Notes: a model not told the origin generated them from the sequence alone. A stretch of 5,443 nucleotides of DNA from an uncultured Planctomycetaceae bacterium (GCA_947307005.1 CAMZHY010000271.1:1-5443), one strand, 5' to 3'. Numbered from the stretch's first letter, positions 1 through 5,443 are shown. Translations and numbers: made by a program.

Positions 1-112
1 GATGCTCATAATATTGCTCCCAAAACATGGGGATGTTTCCGCATAGTATAACGTCGGCAAAGGGAGATTCAACAATACGCGCTCCCAACATGAACGTTGA
101 ACCTTCTCTCAT
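1..112 (-). CDS. Possible 5' end of an unrecognised gene, cut by the left edge
   Basis: A reading frame begins with ATG at 112-110 on the minus strand and stays open for 37 codons until the window ends. The translation starts MREGSTFMLGARIVES and includes ADVILCGNIPMFWEQYYEH. I do not recognise the family. The frame is open a further ten codons upstream, back to a TAG, but with no other ATG there. A GGGGA sits only 3 bases before this ATG, which is too close for a normal ribosome site. A second ATG at 91-89 has GAGAAGG about 10 bases upstream and may be the true start. Codons such as ATA, CTA and AGA are less like the other genes here, which lowers confidence. If real, it is the next minus-strand gene after the PAS gene, about 310 bases downstream of it. 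Confidence 0.28.
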   Translation of the reverse strand, partial: MREGSTFMLGARIVESPFADVILCGNIPMFWEQYYEH

Positions 113-421
113 ACGTCCCCTGAAAAAGTCTTGGACTCTTTTCTACAGTAGACGAACGAGATGAATCCACAGACGTTTTACGACGACAAAAAGAAAACGC
201 AACTCGTTTAAAGAGAAAAGGATAACAGCGATTGAAAACAACGTCGGTTCCGCGCTAACCAACGCGAAGTTCAGAAAAGAACGCAATCACACGACGCTTA
301 AGCGAATTAAGCGCTGTCGACGCGCATGGTCGCTAAAATCTAATCAGAAGAAGAAGGCGTTCTAACGTTTATACATACGTTCCCAAGCGCTCTTGTTCGA
401 TTCAACGCGATTCTACGAAAG
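113..421. other. Intergenic spacer without a supported gene
   Basis: I found no convincing reading frame here on either strand. The longest short frame I checked on the plus strand starts at 161 and ends after 16 codons. The stretch is moderately A-rich on the plus strand around 180-230. It contains a small hairpin at 295-313 and most of the one at 408-430. It probably holds the 3' region of the PAS gene and the leader of whatever gene lies to the left. Confidence 0.5.
295..313. repeat. Short inverted repeat, 7-bp stem with GCGAA loop
   Basis: CGCTTAA at 295-301 pairs perfectly with TTAAGCG at 307-313 around a five-base loop GCGAA. The left half also belongs to a 10-bp palindrome, CGCTTAAGCG, at 295-304. 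No T-run follows on either strand, so it is not a standard intrinsic terminator. It could be a protein-binding site or chance. Confidence 0.35.
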
Positions 422-430
422 TTAGAATCG
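408..430 (-). terminator. Hairpin overlapping the PAS gene stop codon
   Basis: CGATTCTA at 408-415 and TAGAATCG at 423-430 form a perfect 8-bp stem with a 7-base loop. On the minus strand the TAA stop of the PAS gene (424-422) lies at the stem-loop junction, so the hairpin begins inside the last codons. No T-run follows, so termination is only a guess. A transcript-end stabilising structure is equally possible. Confidence 0.35.
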
Positions 431-793
431 TTCGATCTTATGAACCGGAACGCCAAGCGATTCGTACTCAAACGTAGTCCCAACGCTAAAATGAAGAATC
501 CATTCGGGTTTCGCCGCTACGGGAATCCAGTAACCGAAGGCTTTTCCCATTGGGCCTTCGTACGTAACGGCGACGCATTTTGCGTTGTCTACCGCTTCGT
601 TGCAACGGCACCCGCGATGTTGGTCGGGAGAACCGTAAGAAGAGCATTTTGAACCTGGTTTAAGATTAAATTCAGCCGCTTTGTGGTTTACGGCGATTAT
701 CTCTCGGCTCTTTTTGATGAGCATAACCGGTTCGGGGAAATTATCCCACATTGCATGGAACGACTCCACAATCTGTTCGTCTGTCATATTCAT
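422..793 (-). CDS. Small stand-alone PAS-like protein with a cysteine cluster
   Basis: The product is 123 residues, with no signal peptide or membrane segment, so it is probably cytoplasmic. Residues about 8-45 read like the start of a PAS domain: an amphipathic helix, then FPEPVMLIKKSREIIAVNHK, with the usual strand-turn-strand and the Asn before the first helix. The end (GYWIPVAAKPEWILHFSV, about 87-104) fits the closing PAS strands. Between them sit Cys50, Cys62, Cys64 and Cys73, with His59 nearby. Some PAS domains carry a cysteine cluster at this place, and a metal, cluster or redox role is inferred from that. No kinase, GGDEF or helix-turn-helix output domain is attached. The ATG at 793 is preferred because a GAGAGAAAGAG purine run precedes it. 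ATGs at 829 and 787 are in the same frame, and 787 is nearly as good. It stands alone, downstream of asnA but with its own likely promoter. The ligand and partner are unknown. Confidence 0.72.
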   Translation of the reverse strand: MNMTDEQIVESFHAMWDNFPEPVMLIKKSREIIAVNHKAAEFNLKPGSKCSSYGSPDQHRGCRCNEAVDNAKCVAVTYEGPMGKAFGYWIPVAAKPEWILHFSVGTTFEYESLGVPVHKIERF

Positions 794-859
794 ATCTCTT
801 TCTCTCAGTACGCGAAAATAACGGCGCATAACGTCTATGCGTCTATGATGATAACATTA

Positions 860-889
860 ATAATAGCTGGCGAATAGCCTTAGGAACAA
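860..889 (-). promoter_or_regulatory. Candidate promoter of the PAS gene
   Basis: On the minus strand, TTGTTC (889-884) is followed after 18 bases by TATTAT (865-860). The -10 matches the consensus in 5 of 6 positions and the -35 in only 3. The predicted start of transcription, near 853, leaves a leader of about 60 bases. The leader contains a tandem GTCTATG repeat (read on the plus strand at about 836-847). Confidence 0.35.
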
Positions 890-963
890 TAAAAAACATG
901 CGTTACAGAGAAAATTTAGAAAAAATAAAAGAGTAAGAAAAGACAGGATCGCCTTTAAGCACA

Positions 964-1005
964 GACGGAGTGGAGAAAAGCGCTCATGGGTTTCTCCACT
1001 CCGTC
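964..1005 (-). terminator. Perfect 15-bp stem-loop behind asnA
   Basis: Bases 964-978 (starting GACGGAGTGG) are the exact reverse complement of 991-1005, with a 12-base loop that itself contains AGCGCT. The element begins 48 bases after the asnA stop codon, and nothing else occupies the gap. No T-run follows directly on either strand. On the minus strand a T-rich stretch (941-911) starts about 22 bases further on. A role in ending or protecting the asnA transcript is the simplest reading. Confidence 0.6.
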
Positions 1006-1053
1006 GACAATGATAAACAACTTTAAGAAGTCGAAAAAAACTCCGAAGCAGGT

Positions 1054-2088
1054 TCAGCGCAAAAGAATACCCGCGTCGGCGCACGCGCGAATCATCTCGT
1101 CCGGCCATATCGACGTTTGAACCTCGCCGATATGAGCGCAGCGTAAAAGATACATGCACAGTCGAGACTGTCCCAACCCGCCGCCAATCGAAAGGGGGAG
1201 TTCGTCGTTCAAAAGCGCTTTATGAAACGCAAGTTCGCGACGCTCCTCGCAACCCCGAATCGTAAGCTGCTTGAGAAGCGCAGGCTTATCGACACGAATT
1301 CCCATCGAAGAAAGTTCAAACGCCTGCTCTAAAACGGGATTCCAAACGAGAATATCGCCGTTGAGCCCGTAATAGCCGGGCTCGGTTTCCGTACTCCAGT
1401 CGTCGTAATCGGGCGCCCGACCGTCGTGGTATTCGCCGTTCGAAAGCTCGCCGCCGATTCCAATCACGAAGACGGCGCCATATTTCCTCACGATTTCCGT
1501 CTCTCGTTCCTTGGGCGACAGCGTCGGATATTCGTTGAGCAAATCCTCCGACTGGATAAAAGTAATTCGCTCGGGCAAAATCGGTCGAATGTGCGGATAC
1601 TCGTAATAGACCTCGCGTTCGACGTCCTTGAGACATTCGTAAATGCCCTCGACGACGTCGCAGAGATAATCGAGGTTGCGATCTTCCGGCGCGAGCGTTC
1701 GTTCCCAGTCCCATTGATCGACGTACAAAGAGTGGAGATTGTCCAAGTCTTCGTCGGCGCGAATCGCGTTCATGTCTGTGTAGATTCCGTAGCCCGCTGG
1801 AATATTGTACGCGGCGAGCTTCATTCGCTTCCATTTGGCGAGAGAATGGACGACCTCGGCGTTCCGCTCGTTCATTGATTTAATCGGAAAGGAAACGGGA
1901 CGCTCGACGCCGTTCAGATCGTCGTTGACGCCCGTGCCTTTAAGAACAAAAAGAGGCGCGGTGACGCGGCGAAGATTCAGCTCTTCCGTCAGATTCTGCT
2001 GGAACTCTTCTTTGATAAAAAAAATCGCCTGTTCCATCAATTCGGGAACGAGTTTCGGAACGTATCCCTTGGGAATAATCAAAGACAT
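1054..2088 (-). CDS. asnA: Aspartate-ammonia ligase (asparagine synthetase A)
   Basis: AsnA makes asparagine from aspartate, ammonia and ATP, releasing AMP and pyrophosphate. It is a cytoplasmic enzyme with the class II aminoacyl-tRNA synthetase fold. The 344-residue product is slightly longer than the 330 of E. coli AsnA and is collinear with it. Recognisable blocks are APLFV (44-48), the aspartate-containing GVNDDLNGVERPV (53-65), HSLAKWKR (81-88), VDQWDWE (123-129), GAVFVIGIGGELS (204-216), HDGRAPDYDDWST (221-233), LNGDILVWNPVL (242-253), FELSSMGIRV (257-266) and the ATP-site motif SIGGGLGQSRL (300-310). All look intact, so an active enzyme is expected. The start is fixed by AGGAG at 2101-2097, 8 bases before the ATG. 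It is monocistronic as far as can be seen, with its own promoter region and a hairpin after the stop. Unlike glutamine-dependent AsnB, this type needs free ammonia, which fits an ammonia-rich habitat (inference). Confidence 0.97.
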   Translation of the reverse strand: MSLIIPKGYVPKLVPELMEQAIFFIKEEFQQNLTEELNLRRVTAPLFVLKGTGVNDDLNGVERPVSFPIKSMNERNAEVVHSLAKWKRMKLAAYNIPAGYGIYTDMNAIRADEDLDNLHSLYVDQWDWERTLAPEDRNLDYLCDVVEGIYECLKDVEREVYYEYPHIRPILPERITFIQSEDLLNEYPTLSPKERETEIVRKYGAVFVIGIGGELSNGEYHDGRAPDYDDWSTETEPGYYGLNGDILVWNPVLEQAFELSSMGIRVDKPALLKQLTIRGCEERRELAFHKALLNDELPLSIGGGLGQSRLCMYLLRCAHIGEVQTSIWPDEMIRACADAGILLR

Positions 2089-2198
2089 TTCAAAAGCTCC
2101 TGCAAAGTCCGTCGTTTAATCCTAGGCGCATCTTCCGCGACCGCGCGAAAAGAACGTCGCGAGACGCCTTCAAGCGTAGCTACAACCGCCTCAGACAT
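2079..2198 (-). CDS. Possible 39-residue leader ORF overlapping the asnA start
   Basis: An ATG at 2198 opens a frame of 39 codons that ends with TGA at 2081-2079, ten bases inside asnA and in a different frame. Its product would begin MSEAVVATLEGVSRR and end RTLQELLKCL. It contains the asnA ribosome site within its last codons, an arrangement that would allow translational coupling. Codons such as GCG, GTC, CGC and GAG resemble the neighbouring genes. Against it, there is no good ribosome site before its ATG, and the nearer promoter candidate would start transcription just after that ATG. It could be a leader peptide, a fossil of a longer gene, or chance. I recognise no family. Confidence 0.25.
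   Translation of the reverse strand: MSEAVVATLEGVSRRSFRAVAEDAPRIKRRTLQELLKCL
2097..2101 (-). promoter_or_regulatory. Ribosome binding site of asnA
   Basis: AGGAG on the minus strand lies 8 bases before the ATG at 2088. It decides the start and rules out any need for a longer N-terminus. Confidence 0.8.
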
Positions 2199-2224
2199 TG
2201 TAAAAACCGACCCTATAGCGTCAA
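2197..2224 (-). promoter_or_regulatory. Proximal candidate promoter of asnA
   Basis: TTGACG (2224-2219) is separated by 16 bases from TACAAT (2202-2197). Each box matches the sigma-70 consensus in 5 of 6 positions, the best match in the window. Transcription would begin near 2190, giving a leader of about 100 bases before asnA. Confidence 0.5.
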
Positions 2225-2252
2225 GCCCTAACTGATTCTTTTATACGAAATA

Positions 2253-2280
2253 TTTATACTAAAAACCATCAAATTTCCAA
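2253..2280 (-). promoter_or_regulatory. Distal candidate promoter of asnA
   Basis: TTGGAA (2280-2275) is followed after 16 bases by TATAAA (2258-2253), inside an A/T-rich stretch from about 2225 to 2290. The boxes match 4 of 6 and 5 of 6. Transcription from here would include the 39-codon leader frame, unlike the proximal candidate. Confidence 0.35.
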
Positions 2281-2310
2281 ACACTAATACAACATCCTCG
2301 TCCTACGCAA

Positions 2311-2338
2311 AACGACGCGCCTAAAAAGACGCGTCGTT
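2311..2338 (-). terminator. Intrinsic terminator-like hairpin after the TPR gene
   Basis: AACGACGCG at 2311-2319 pairs perfectly with CGCGTCGTT at 2330-2338 around a 10-base loop. On the minus strand it lies 38 bases after the TPR stop codon, and the stem runs into a short TTTT. The position and GC-rich stem suit a terminator. The T-run is short. Confidence 0.6.
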
Positions 2339-2376
2339 CGATAATGAGTAGCGGACGGAGGCAAACCGTTTTAAGC

Positions 2377-4419
2377 CTATTTGTTCGGCGCGTAACGATC
2401 CGCGAGTTCCTTATATTTCGCGGCCTCAGACGTCTTTTTGAGTCCTTTGCACATCGTTGCGAGATTAGAGTACGCGACGTAGAGGTTTTCGTCCTTCGTA
2501 AAACCCGCCTCGCTCCCCTTTTCCAGAAGCTTCACGGCGCTTGTCAACGCAGCGACGCCTTCGTCTTTTTTGCCGTTCTTCCAGTATAAGGACGCGGCGG
2601 AAGCAAGCGGCGCGCCAACCCGCGCGGCGTCGCGCGCTTTCAACTCGTCTTCAACTTGATCGATGAAATCCCTCGCCTTGGCAAAGTAAGCAAACCCTTG
2701 TTCGGGCTTCCCTTCTTTGGCAAGAATAGTTCCTAACTGCAACTGAGCGAGAGCCGTTGGAACGCGTTCTACAGTCGGTCGATATTCCGTGACAATCTGG
2801 AGATATTCCAGTCCTTTCGTTCCGCAAGAAATCGCCTGCTGGGAATTGTTGCGAATCTCATAAACACGCGAAGCGGCGACAAGAGCGCGTCCCGCCTTCC
2901 AGCGAACGGCGGCGGCGGAAACCTCGTCAAGAGTCTTGCGCAAATAAAGCTCGACGGAAACCTTCAGCTTTTGAACGTAATTGTCGACCTTATCGGAGTC
3001 GGGAAGTTCTAGACAGACGTTAATCGCCGTTTCCAACATGTCAATTTGAGCGGTCGGAAGTTGAGACTCCTCGGGACGCGCCGCGTCGATTTCTTTGGCG
3101 ACGAGCGACGCCGCGTCTAGCCATTCAAACGCCTTCTCTTGATCGGAAGCGTTTTTCCAATGCTTTTGGGCGACCGCCAGCGCGATGGAAAGGTTGGCGC
3201 GAAGTTCGAGCTTCTTCGCGGCAAGATAGACGTCTCCTTGGGGTTTCGACTCATACAGCGCGTTCAAAAGTTTCAGCGCTCGTTGCCCCTGAGAAATAGC
3301 GCCGTCGTAGTCGTGTTTCGCCGATTCGCGTCGGAGATTGGAATCGAGACAAACCGCCTCGATCGCAAAAAGCGGCTGTTCATCGAAGGAATCTCGAACA
3401 GCGTCCATATAACGAAGCGCCGAATCGACCTCGCCCGCCTGAATCAACGCGTCGATATACGTCAAATGGAATTGCGGCAGCGAATCGTTGAGTTTGATCG
3501 CTTTATAGACGTATTTCCGGGCGCTCGACAAATCACCGACGGCAAGATGCGTCTGCGCGAGAATCCAATCGGCGCCGGGGAGATTCGGATCATGCAGGAG
3601 CGCGTGTTCCGCGTCGTCTCGAGCGTACGTCAAATTCGACGCCAAGTCCTGCTCCGCTCGCATGATGAAGTATTCGCTCTTAACCGTTTCCGCAACAATC
3701 TGAATCACGCGGTTGCTCGGAAGTCCAGGCTTCTCGCCCTTCTCCAGCACAAAAGCGATTCCTTTTTCAGGGAACACCTCGCGAAAATTGCCGACTTCGT
3801 CGGGAGACCAAATCGGTCGGACGTCTTTGAGTTCGCTTTCGAAAACTTTGCGCGCGTCCGATTCTGATCGCGCTTCGGCGAGGTTAATCATTATCGCCTC
3901 GACGACGTCGTCTTTCGCGACAACCTGAATCGTCGTATCGGGAAGCGTCGCCGTCTGATACGTCGCGACGTCGAAACCTTCAACCTTTTCTTTCGCGACC
4001 GGCGATTTGAGCATCGGATTGGAACTCAGCTCGGAGAACTTCGTTACGCCCGGCATAACTTCCATGAATTTCGCCCCGTGCGGTTTATGCCCGGAAGAGG
4101 GATCGACGTCGGGACGCACGTTGAGATCGGGAATCTCTTCAAATTCGTCGGCGAGCTTTCCTTTGGCAGTCTCGTTCTTTTTACGCGCCTTTCCGAGTTC
4201 TACGCCGGTCTTCGACGCGACGGGGGCGTCGCCCGCCGTCAGGAGAATTCCCGTGTCGGAACGTTGCGCGACCTCGGAGACGTCTTTGTTTGCCGCCTCG
4301 GTGGAAACGGGCTCGGCGCCATAGGAACCGGCGATAAACACAACCGCCGAAAGGGCGAACGTCGCCGTGGCGAACGCGCCCGCGCGCCGCTTTTTATTCT
4401 CAATATCGTTTTTGGTCAT
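2377..4419 (-). CDS. Exported TPR-repeat protein with an N-terminal globular domain
   Basis: The product is 680 residues from the ATG at 4419. Residues 1-35 form a signal peptide: a basic start (KKRR), a hydrophobic core TATFALSAVVFIAG, and a likely cut near SYGA|EP. Residues 36-115 are charged and low in structure. Residues about 116-245 form a compact domain (VMPGVTKFSEL, then IQVVAKDDVVEAIMINL, then EVFPEKGIAFVLEKG) that recalls the SmpA/BamE style 'PG-T-x-x-E-L' pattern; this likeness is tentative. From about 260 to the end the protein is helical with TPR pairs, clearest at 283-312, 316-345, 555-590 and 645-675. TPR arrays bind other proteins, so a periplasmic or envelope scaffold is inferred; no enzyme motif is seen. 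In-frame ATGs also occur at 4452 (GGAGA 8 bases upstream, the better ribosome site), 4482 and 4548. I prefer 4419 because it gives a normal signal-peptide length. It is transcribed divergently from the oxidoreductase. Confidence 0.85.
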   Translation of the reverse strand: MTKNDIENKKRRAGAFATATFALSAVVFIAGSYGAEPVSTEAANKDVSEVAQRSDTGILLTAGDAPVASKTGVELGKARKKNETAKGKLADEFEEIPDLNVRPDVDPSSGHKPHGAKFMEVMPGVTKFSELSSNPMLKSPVAKEKVEGFDVATYQTATLPDTTIQVVAKDDVVEAIMINLAEARSESDARKVFESELKDVRPIWSPDEVGNFREVFPEKGIAFVLEKGEKPGLPSNRVIQIVAETVKSEYFIMRAEQDLASNLTYARDDAEHALLHDPNLPGADWILAQTHLAVGDLSSARKYVYKAIKLNDSLPQFHLTYIDALIQAGEVDSALRYMDAVRDSFDEQPLFAIEAVCLDSNLRRESAKHDYDGAISQGQRALKLLNALYESKPQGDVYLAAKKLELRANLSIALAVAQKHWKNASDQEKAFEWLDAASLVAKEIDAARPEESQLPTAQIDMLETAINVCLELPDSDKVDNYVQKLKVSVELYLRKTLDEVSAAAVRWKAGRALVAASRVYEIRNNSQQAISCGTKGLEYLQIVTEYRPTVERVPTALAQLQLGTILAKEGKPEQGFAYFAKARDFIDQVEDELKARDAARVGAPLASAASLYWKNGKKDEGVAALTSAVKLLEKGSEAGFTKDENLYVAYSNLATMCKGLKKTSEAAKYKELADRYAPNK

Positions 4420-4550
4420 CTTCGATTCTCTCTTTGTAAATTTCCTTACCATGTCGCCCGTCTCCAACGCGACGCGAGTCATTCGCGGGATTCTACAAAA
4501 GAAGAGGAATTCTTGTCCAGCCCATTTTAACAGAAATAACATTTGCAAGG

Positions 4551-4579
4551 ATTATTCCGTTTAAACCGATAAACGTCAG
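4551..4579 (-). promoter_or_regulatory. Candidate promoter of the TPR gene
   Basis: On the minus strand, CTGACG (4579-4574) is followed after 17 bases by AATAAT (4556-4551), matching the consensus in 4 and 5 of 6 positions. Transcription would begin near 4544. That would exclude the longest possible start at 4548 and leave 4482, 4452 and 4419 as usable starts. Confidence 0.35.
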
Positions 4580-4655
4580 GCGTTAAATCATTGCAAAGAG
4601 GTCGTCGGAATGATAAAACCCTGAAGTCGGGAATGAAAAAAACAAAAATAATCTA

Positions 4656-4689
4656 TTTACGCTTTAAAAGGCGTTGGAAAAAGCGTAAA
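4656..4689. repeat. Perfect 10-bp inverted repeat, operator candidate
   Basis: TTTACGCTTT at 4656-4665 is the exact reverse complement of AAAGCGTAAA at 4680-4689, with a 14-base spacer. The half-sites are 24 bases apart centre to centre, a little over two helical turns. The repeat covers the likely promoter of the oxidoreductase, so a dimeric repressor or activator site is a natural reading. Which regulator family binds is not evident. Confidence 0.6.
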
Positions 4690-4691
4690 AT
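4663..4691 (+). promoter_or_regulatory. Candidate promoter of the oxidoreductase
   Basis: TTTAAA (4663-4668) and TAAAAT (4686-4691) are spaced by 17 bases and match the consensus in 4 and 5 of 6 positions. Transcription would begin near 4698, giving a leader of about 109 bases. Both boxes overlap the arms of the inverted repeat. Confidence 0.45.
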
Positions 4692-4793
4692 CTTGGCGTG
4701 GGGACGGTCGTTTTGTAGAGAGTCCTTCTTTTAAGAATTAAGTCCGACGATGTATTTCGCTTTTTGCCGAGCGGTCGTCGACGTCACAGTAAC

Positions 4794-4799
4794 AAGGAG
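4794..4799 (+). promoter_or_regulatory. Ribosome binding site of the oxidoreductase
   Basis: AAGGAG lies 7 bases before the ATG at 4807, strong and well spaced. It fixes the start of this partial gene. Confidence 0.85.
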
Positions 4800-4806
4800 T
4801 CGCCTT

Positions 4807-5443
4807 ATGCTTAAGATCGGTATTGTCGGAATTGGATTCATGGGCATGATTCATTATCTCGCCTATCAACGAATCGAAAACGTAAAGGTCGTCGCCCTTT
4901 GCGAATCCTACGCCAAGGAACGTCTCAACGGCGACTGGACGAAGATCAAGGGAAACTTCGGTCCTGCGGGAACTCAGATGGATCTCACAGGAATTGCGAC
5001 CTACGACAATATCGACGACCTGCTTAAAGACGAGAACGTCGACGTCGTTGATATCTGTCTCCCGCCCGCCTCTCACGCCGCGAACACAATCGCCGCTCTC
5101 AAAGCGGGAAAGAACGTCTTCTGCGAAAAGCCGATCTCGCTCCAACAGGAACAGGGCGTCGCGATGGTGGAAGCCGCGAAAGAAACCGGCAAACTACTCA
5201 TGATCGGACACGTTCTTCCCTTCTTCGACGCGTTCAACTACCTCTATCAGGCGAAAATTACGAACAAGTTCGGCAAATGCCTCGGCGGAAACTTCACGCG
5301 GGTTATCTCCGATCCAACGTGGCTCAAAAACTTCTACAGCATGGAGGGTTCCGGCGGTCCGATGCTCGACCTTCATATTCACGACGCGCACTTCATCCGC
5401 ACGATGTTCGGCATGCCCAAGGCGGTTCGCACGCTCGGTCGTC
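4807..5443 (+). CDS. Gfo/Idh/MocA family NAD(P)-dependent oxidoreductase, 5' part
   Basis: The frame is open from 4807 to the right edge, giving 212 residues of a protein that in this family usually has 330-400. Members oxidise or reduce sugars, inositols and related polyols with NAD(P), mostly in the cytoplasm. The Rossmann start is clear: KIGIVGIGFMG, with the dinucleotide motif G8-x-G10-x-x-G13. DVVDICLPPASH (79-90) is the conserved strand before the substrate site. E107-K108-P109 is the family EKP motif, with the catalytic lysine. GHVLPF (134-139) opens the second domain, and GGPMLDLHIHDAHFIRTMFG (183-202) holds Asp188 and His192, the usual catalytic pair. All key residues visible are intact. 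The substrate cannot be told from this half. No signal peptide is seen. The gene is led by a strong ribosome site and a palindrome-covered promoter, so regulated expression, perhaps by a sugar, is inferred. Confidence 0.95.
   Translation, partial: MLKIGIVGIGFMGMIHYLAYQRIENVKVVALCESYAKERLNGDWTKIKGNFGPAGTQMDLTGIATYDNIDDLLKDENVDVVDICLPPASHAANTIAALKAGKNVFCEKPISLQQEQGVAMVEAAKETGKLLMIGHVLPFFDAFNYLYQAKITNKFGKCLGGNFTRVISDPTWLKNFYSMEGSGGPMLDLHIHDAHFIRTMFGMPKAVRTLGR

Larger units (their letters stand above)
4420..4806. promoter_or_regulatory. Divergent intergenic region between the TPR gene and the oxidoreductase
   Basis: This 387-base spacer separates two genes transcribed away from each other, so it must hold both of their control regions. 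The left part (to about 4560) probably carries the TPR leader and alternative starts. The middle (4586-4690) is A/T-rich and holds the inverted repeat and the plus-strand promoter candidate. The right part (4700-4800) is the oxidoreductase leader, where CGGTCGT occurs twice (4705-4711 and 4772-4778). I see no gene in it. Confidence 0.6.

Noticed and set aside
1..51. Possible plus-strand gene tail ending with TAA at 49-51
   Set aside because: Only 16 codons are visible, with no recognisable family end, and the opposite strand is open for longer.
440..877. Two plus-strand frames opposite the PAS gene (440-652 and 683-877)
   Set aside because: Both are antisense to the PAS gene, whose product has a recognisable fold. 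Neither has family features.
857..1159. Minus-strand frame of 100 codons overlapping the asnA 3' end
   Set aside because: It overlaps asnA in another frame and spans the 15-bp hairpin and the A-rich spacer. Its product is a run of Phe/Leu/Arg produced by the T-rich strand, with no recognisable domain.
1316..1834. 172-codon minus-strand frame inside asnA
   Set aside because: It is very rich in Arg and lies wholly inside the well-supported asnA in a shifted frame, a common by-product of GC-biased codons.
3139..3867. 242-codon plus-strand frame antisense to the TPR gene
   Set aside because: It is a mirror of the TPR coding frame, rich in Arg, Phe and Val, with no domain and no ribosome site that I can see. 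Other plus-strand frames over asnA and the TPR gene were rejected for the same reason.
4587..4614. ATCATT / AATGAT inverted repeat in the divergent spacer
   Set aside because: Only 6 bp with a 16-base gap in A/T-rich DNA, so expected by chance.
4738..5391. Minus-strand frames opposite the oxidoreductase
   Set aside because: They are shadows of the Gfo/Idh/MocA frame, which has all its conserved motifs on the plus strand.

Overview
The window looks like a chromosomal stretch from a Planctomycetes-type (PVC group) bacterium, perhaps a gut- or sediment-associated one. This is inferred from three things: a large secreted TPR protein in planctomycete style, a Gfo/Idh/MocA oxidoreductase (a family greatly expanded in that phylum), and coding DNA rich in GTC, GAC and CGC codons between A/T-rich spacers. 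No 16S, tRNA, mobile element or CRISPR is visible, so the taxonomy is tentative.

Layout, left to right. (1) 1-112: a possible start of a minus-strand gene running off the left edge, unrecognised and weakly supported. (2) 113-421: a spacer with small inverted repeats, one of them overlapping the stop codon of the next gene. (3) 422-793, minus: a small stand-alone PAS-like protein with a cysteine cluster (Cys50, Cys62, Cys64, Cys73). (4) 794-1053: a spacer with a candidate promoter for the PAS gene, an A-rich tract and a perfect 15-bp hairpin behind the next gene. (5) 1054-2088, minus: asnA, ammonia-dependent asparagine synthetase, complete and with its family motifs. (6) 2089-2376: the asnA leader, with two candidate promoters and a 39-codon reading frame that overlaps the asnA start, then the terminator hairpin of the TPR gene. 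(7) 2377-4419, minus: a 680-residue exported TPR protein with a globular N-terminal domain. (8) 4420-4806: a divergent regulatory region with a perfect 10-bp inverted repeat laid over a likely promoter. (9) 4807 to the right edge, plus: the first 212 codons of a Gfo/Idh/MocA NAD(P)-dependent oxidoreductase.

The genes do not look like one operon or pathway. Each is separated by 250-390 bases and appears to have its own promoter and, in two cases, its own 3' hairpin. No clear multi-gene novel system is visible. The best leads are the cysteine-bearing solo PAS protein, the palindromic operator candidate in front of the oxidoreductase, and the asnA leader.
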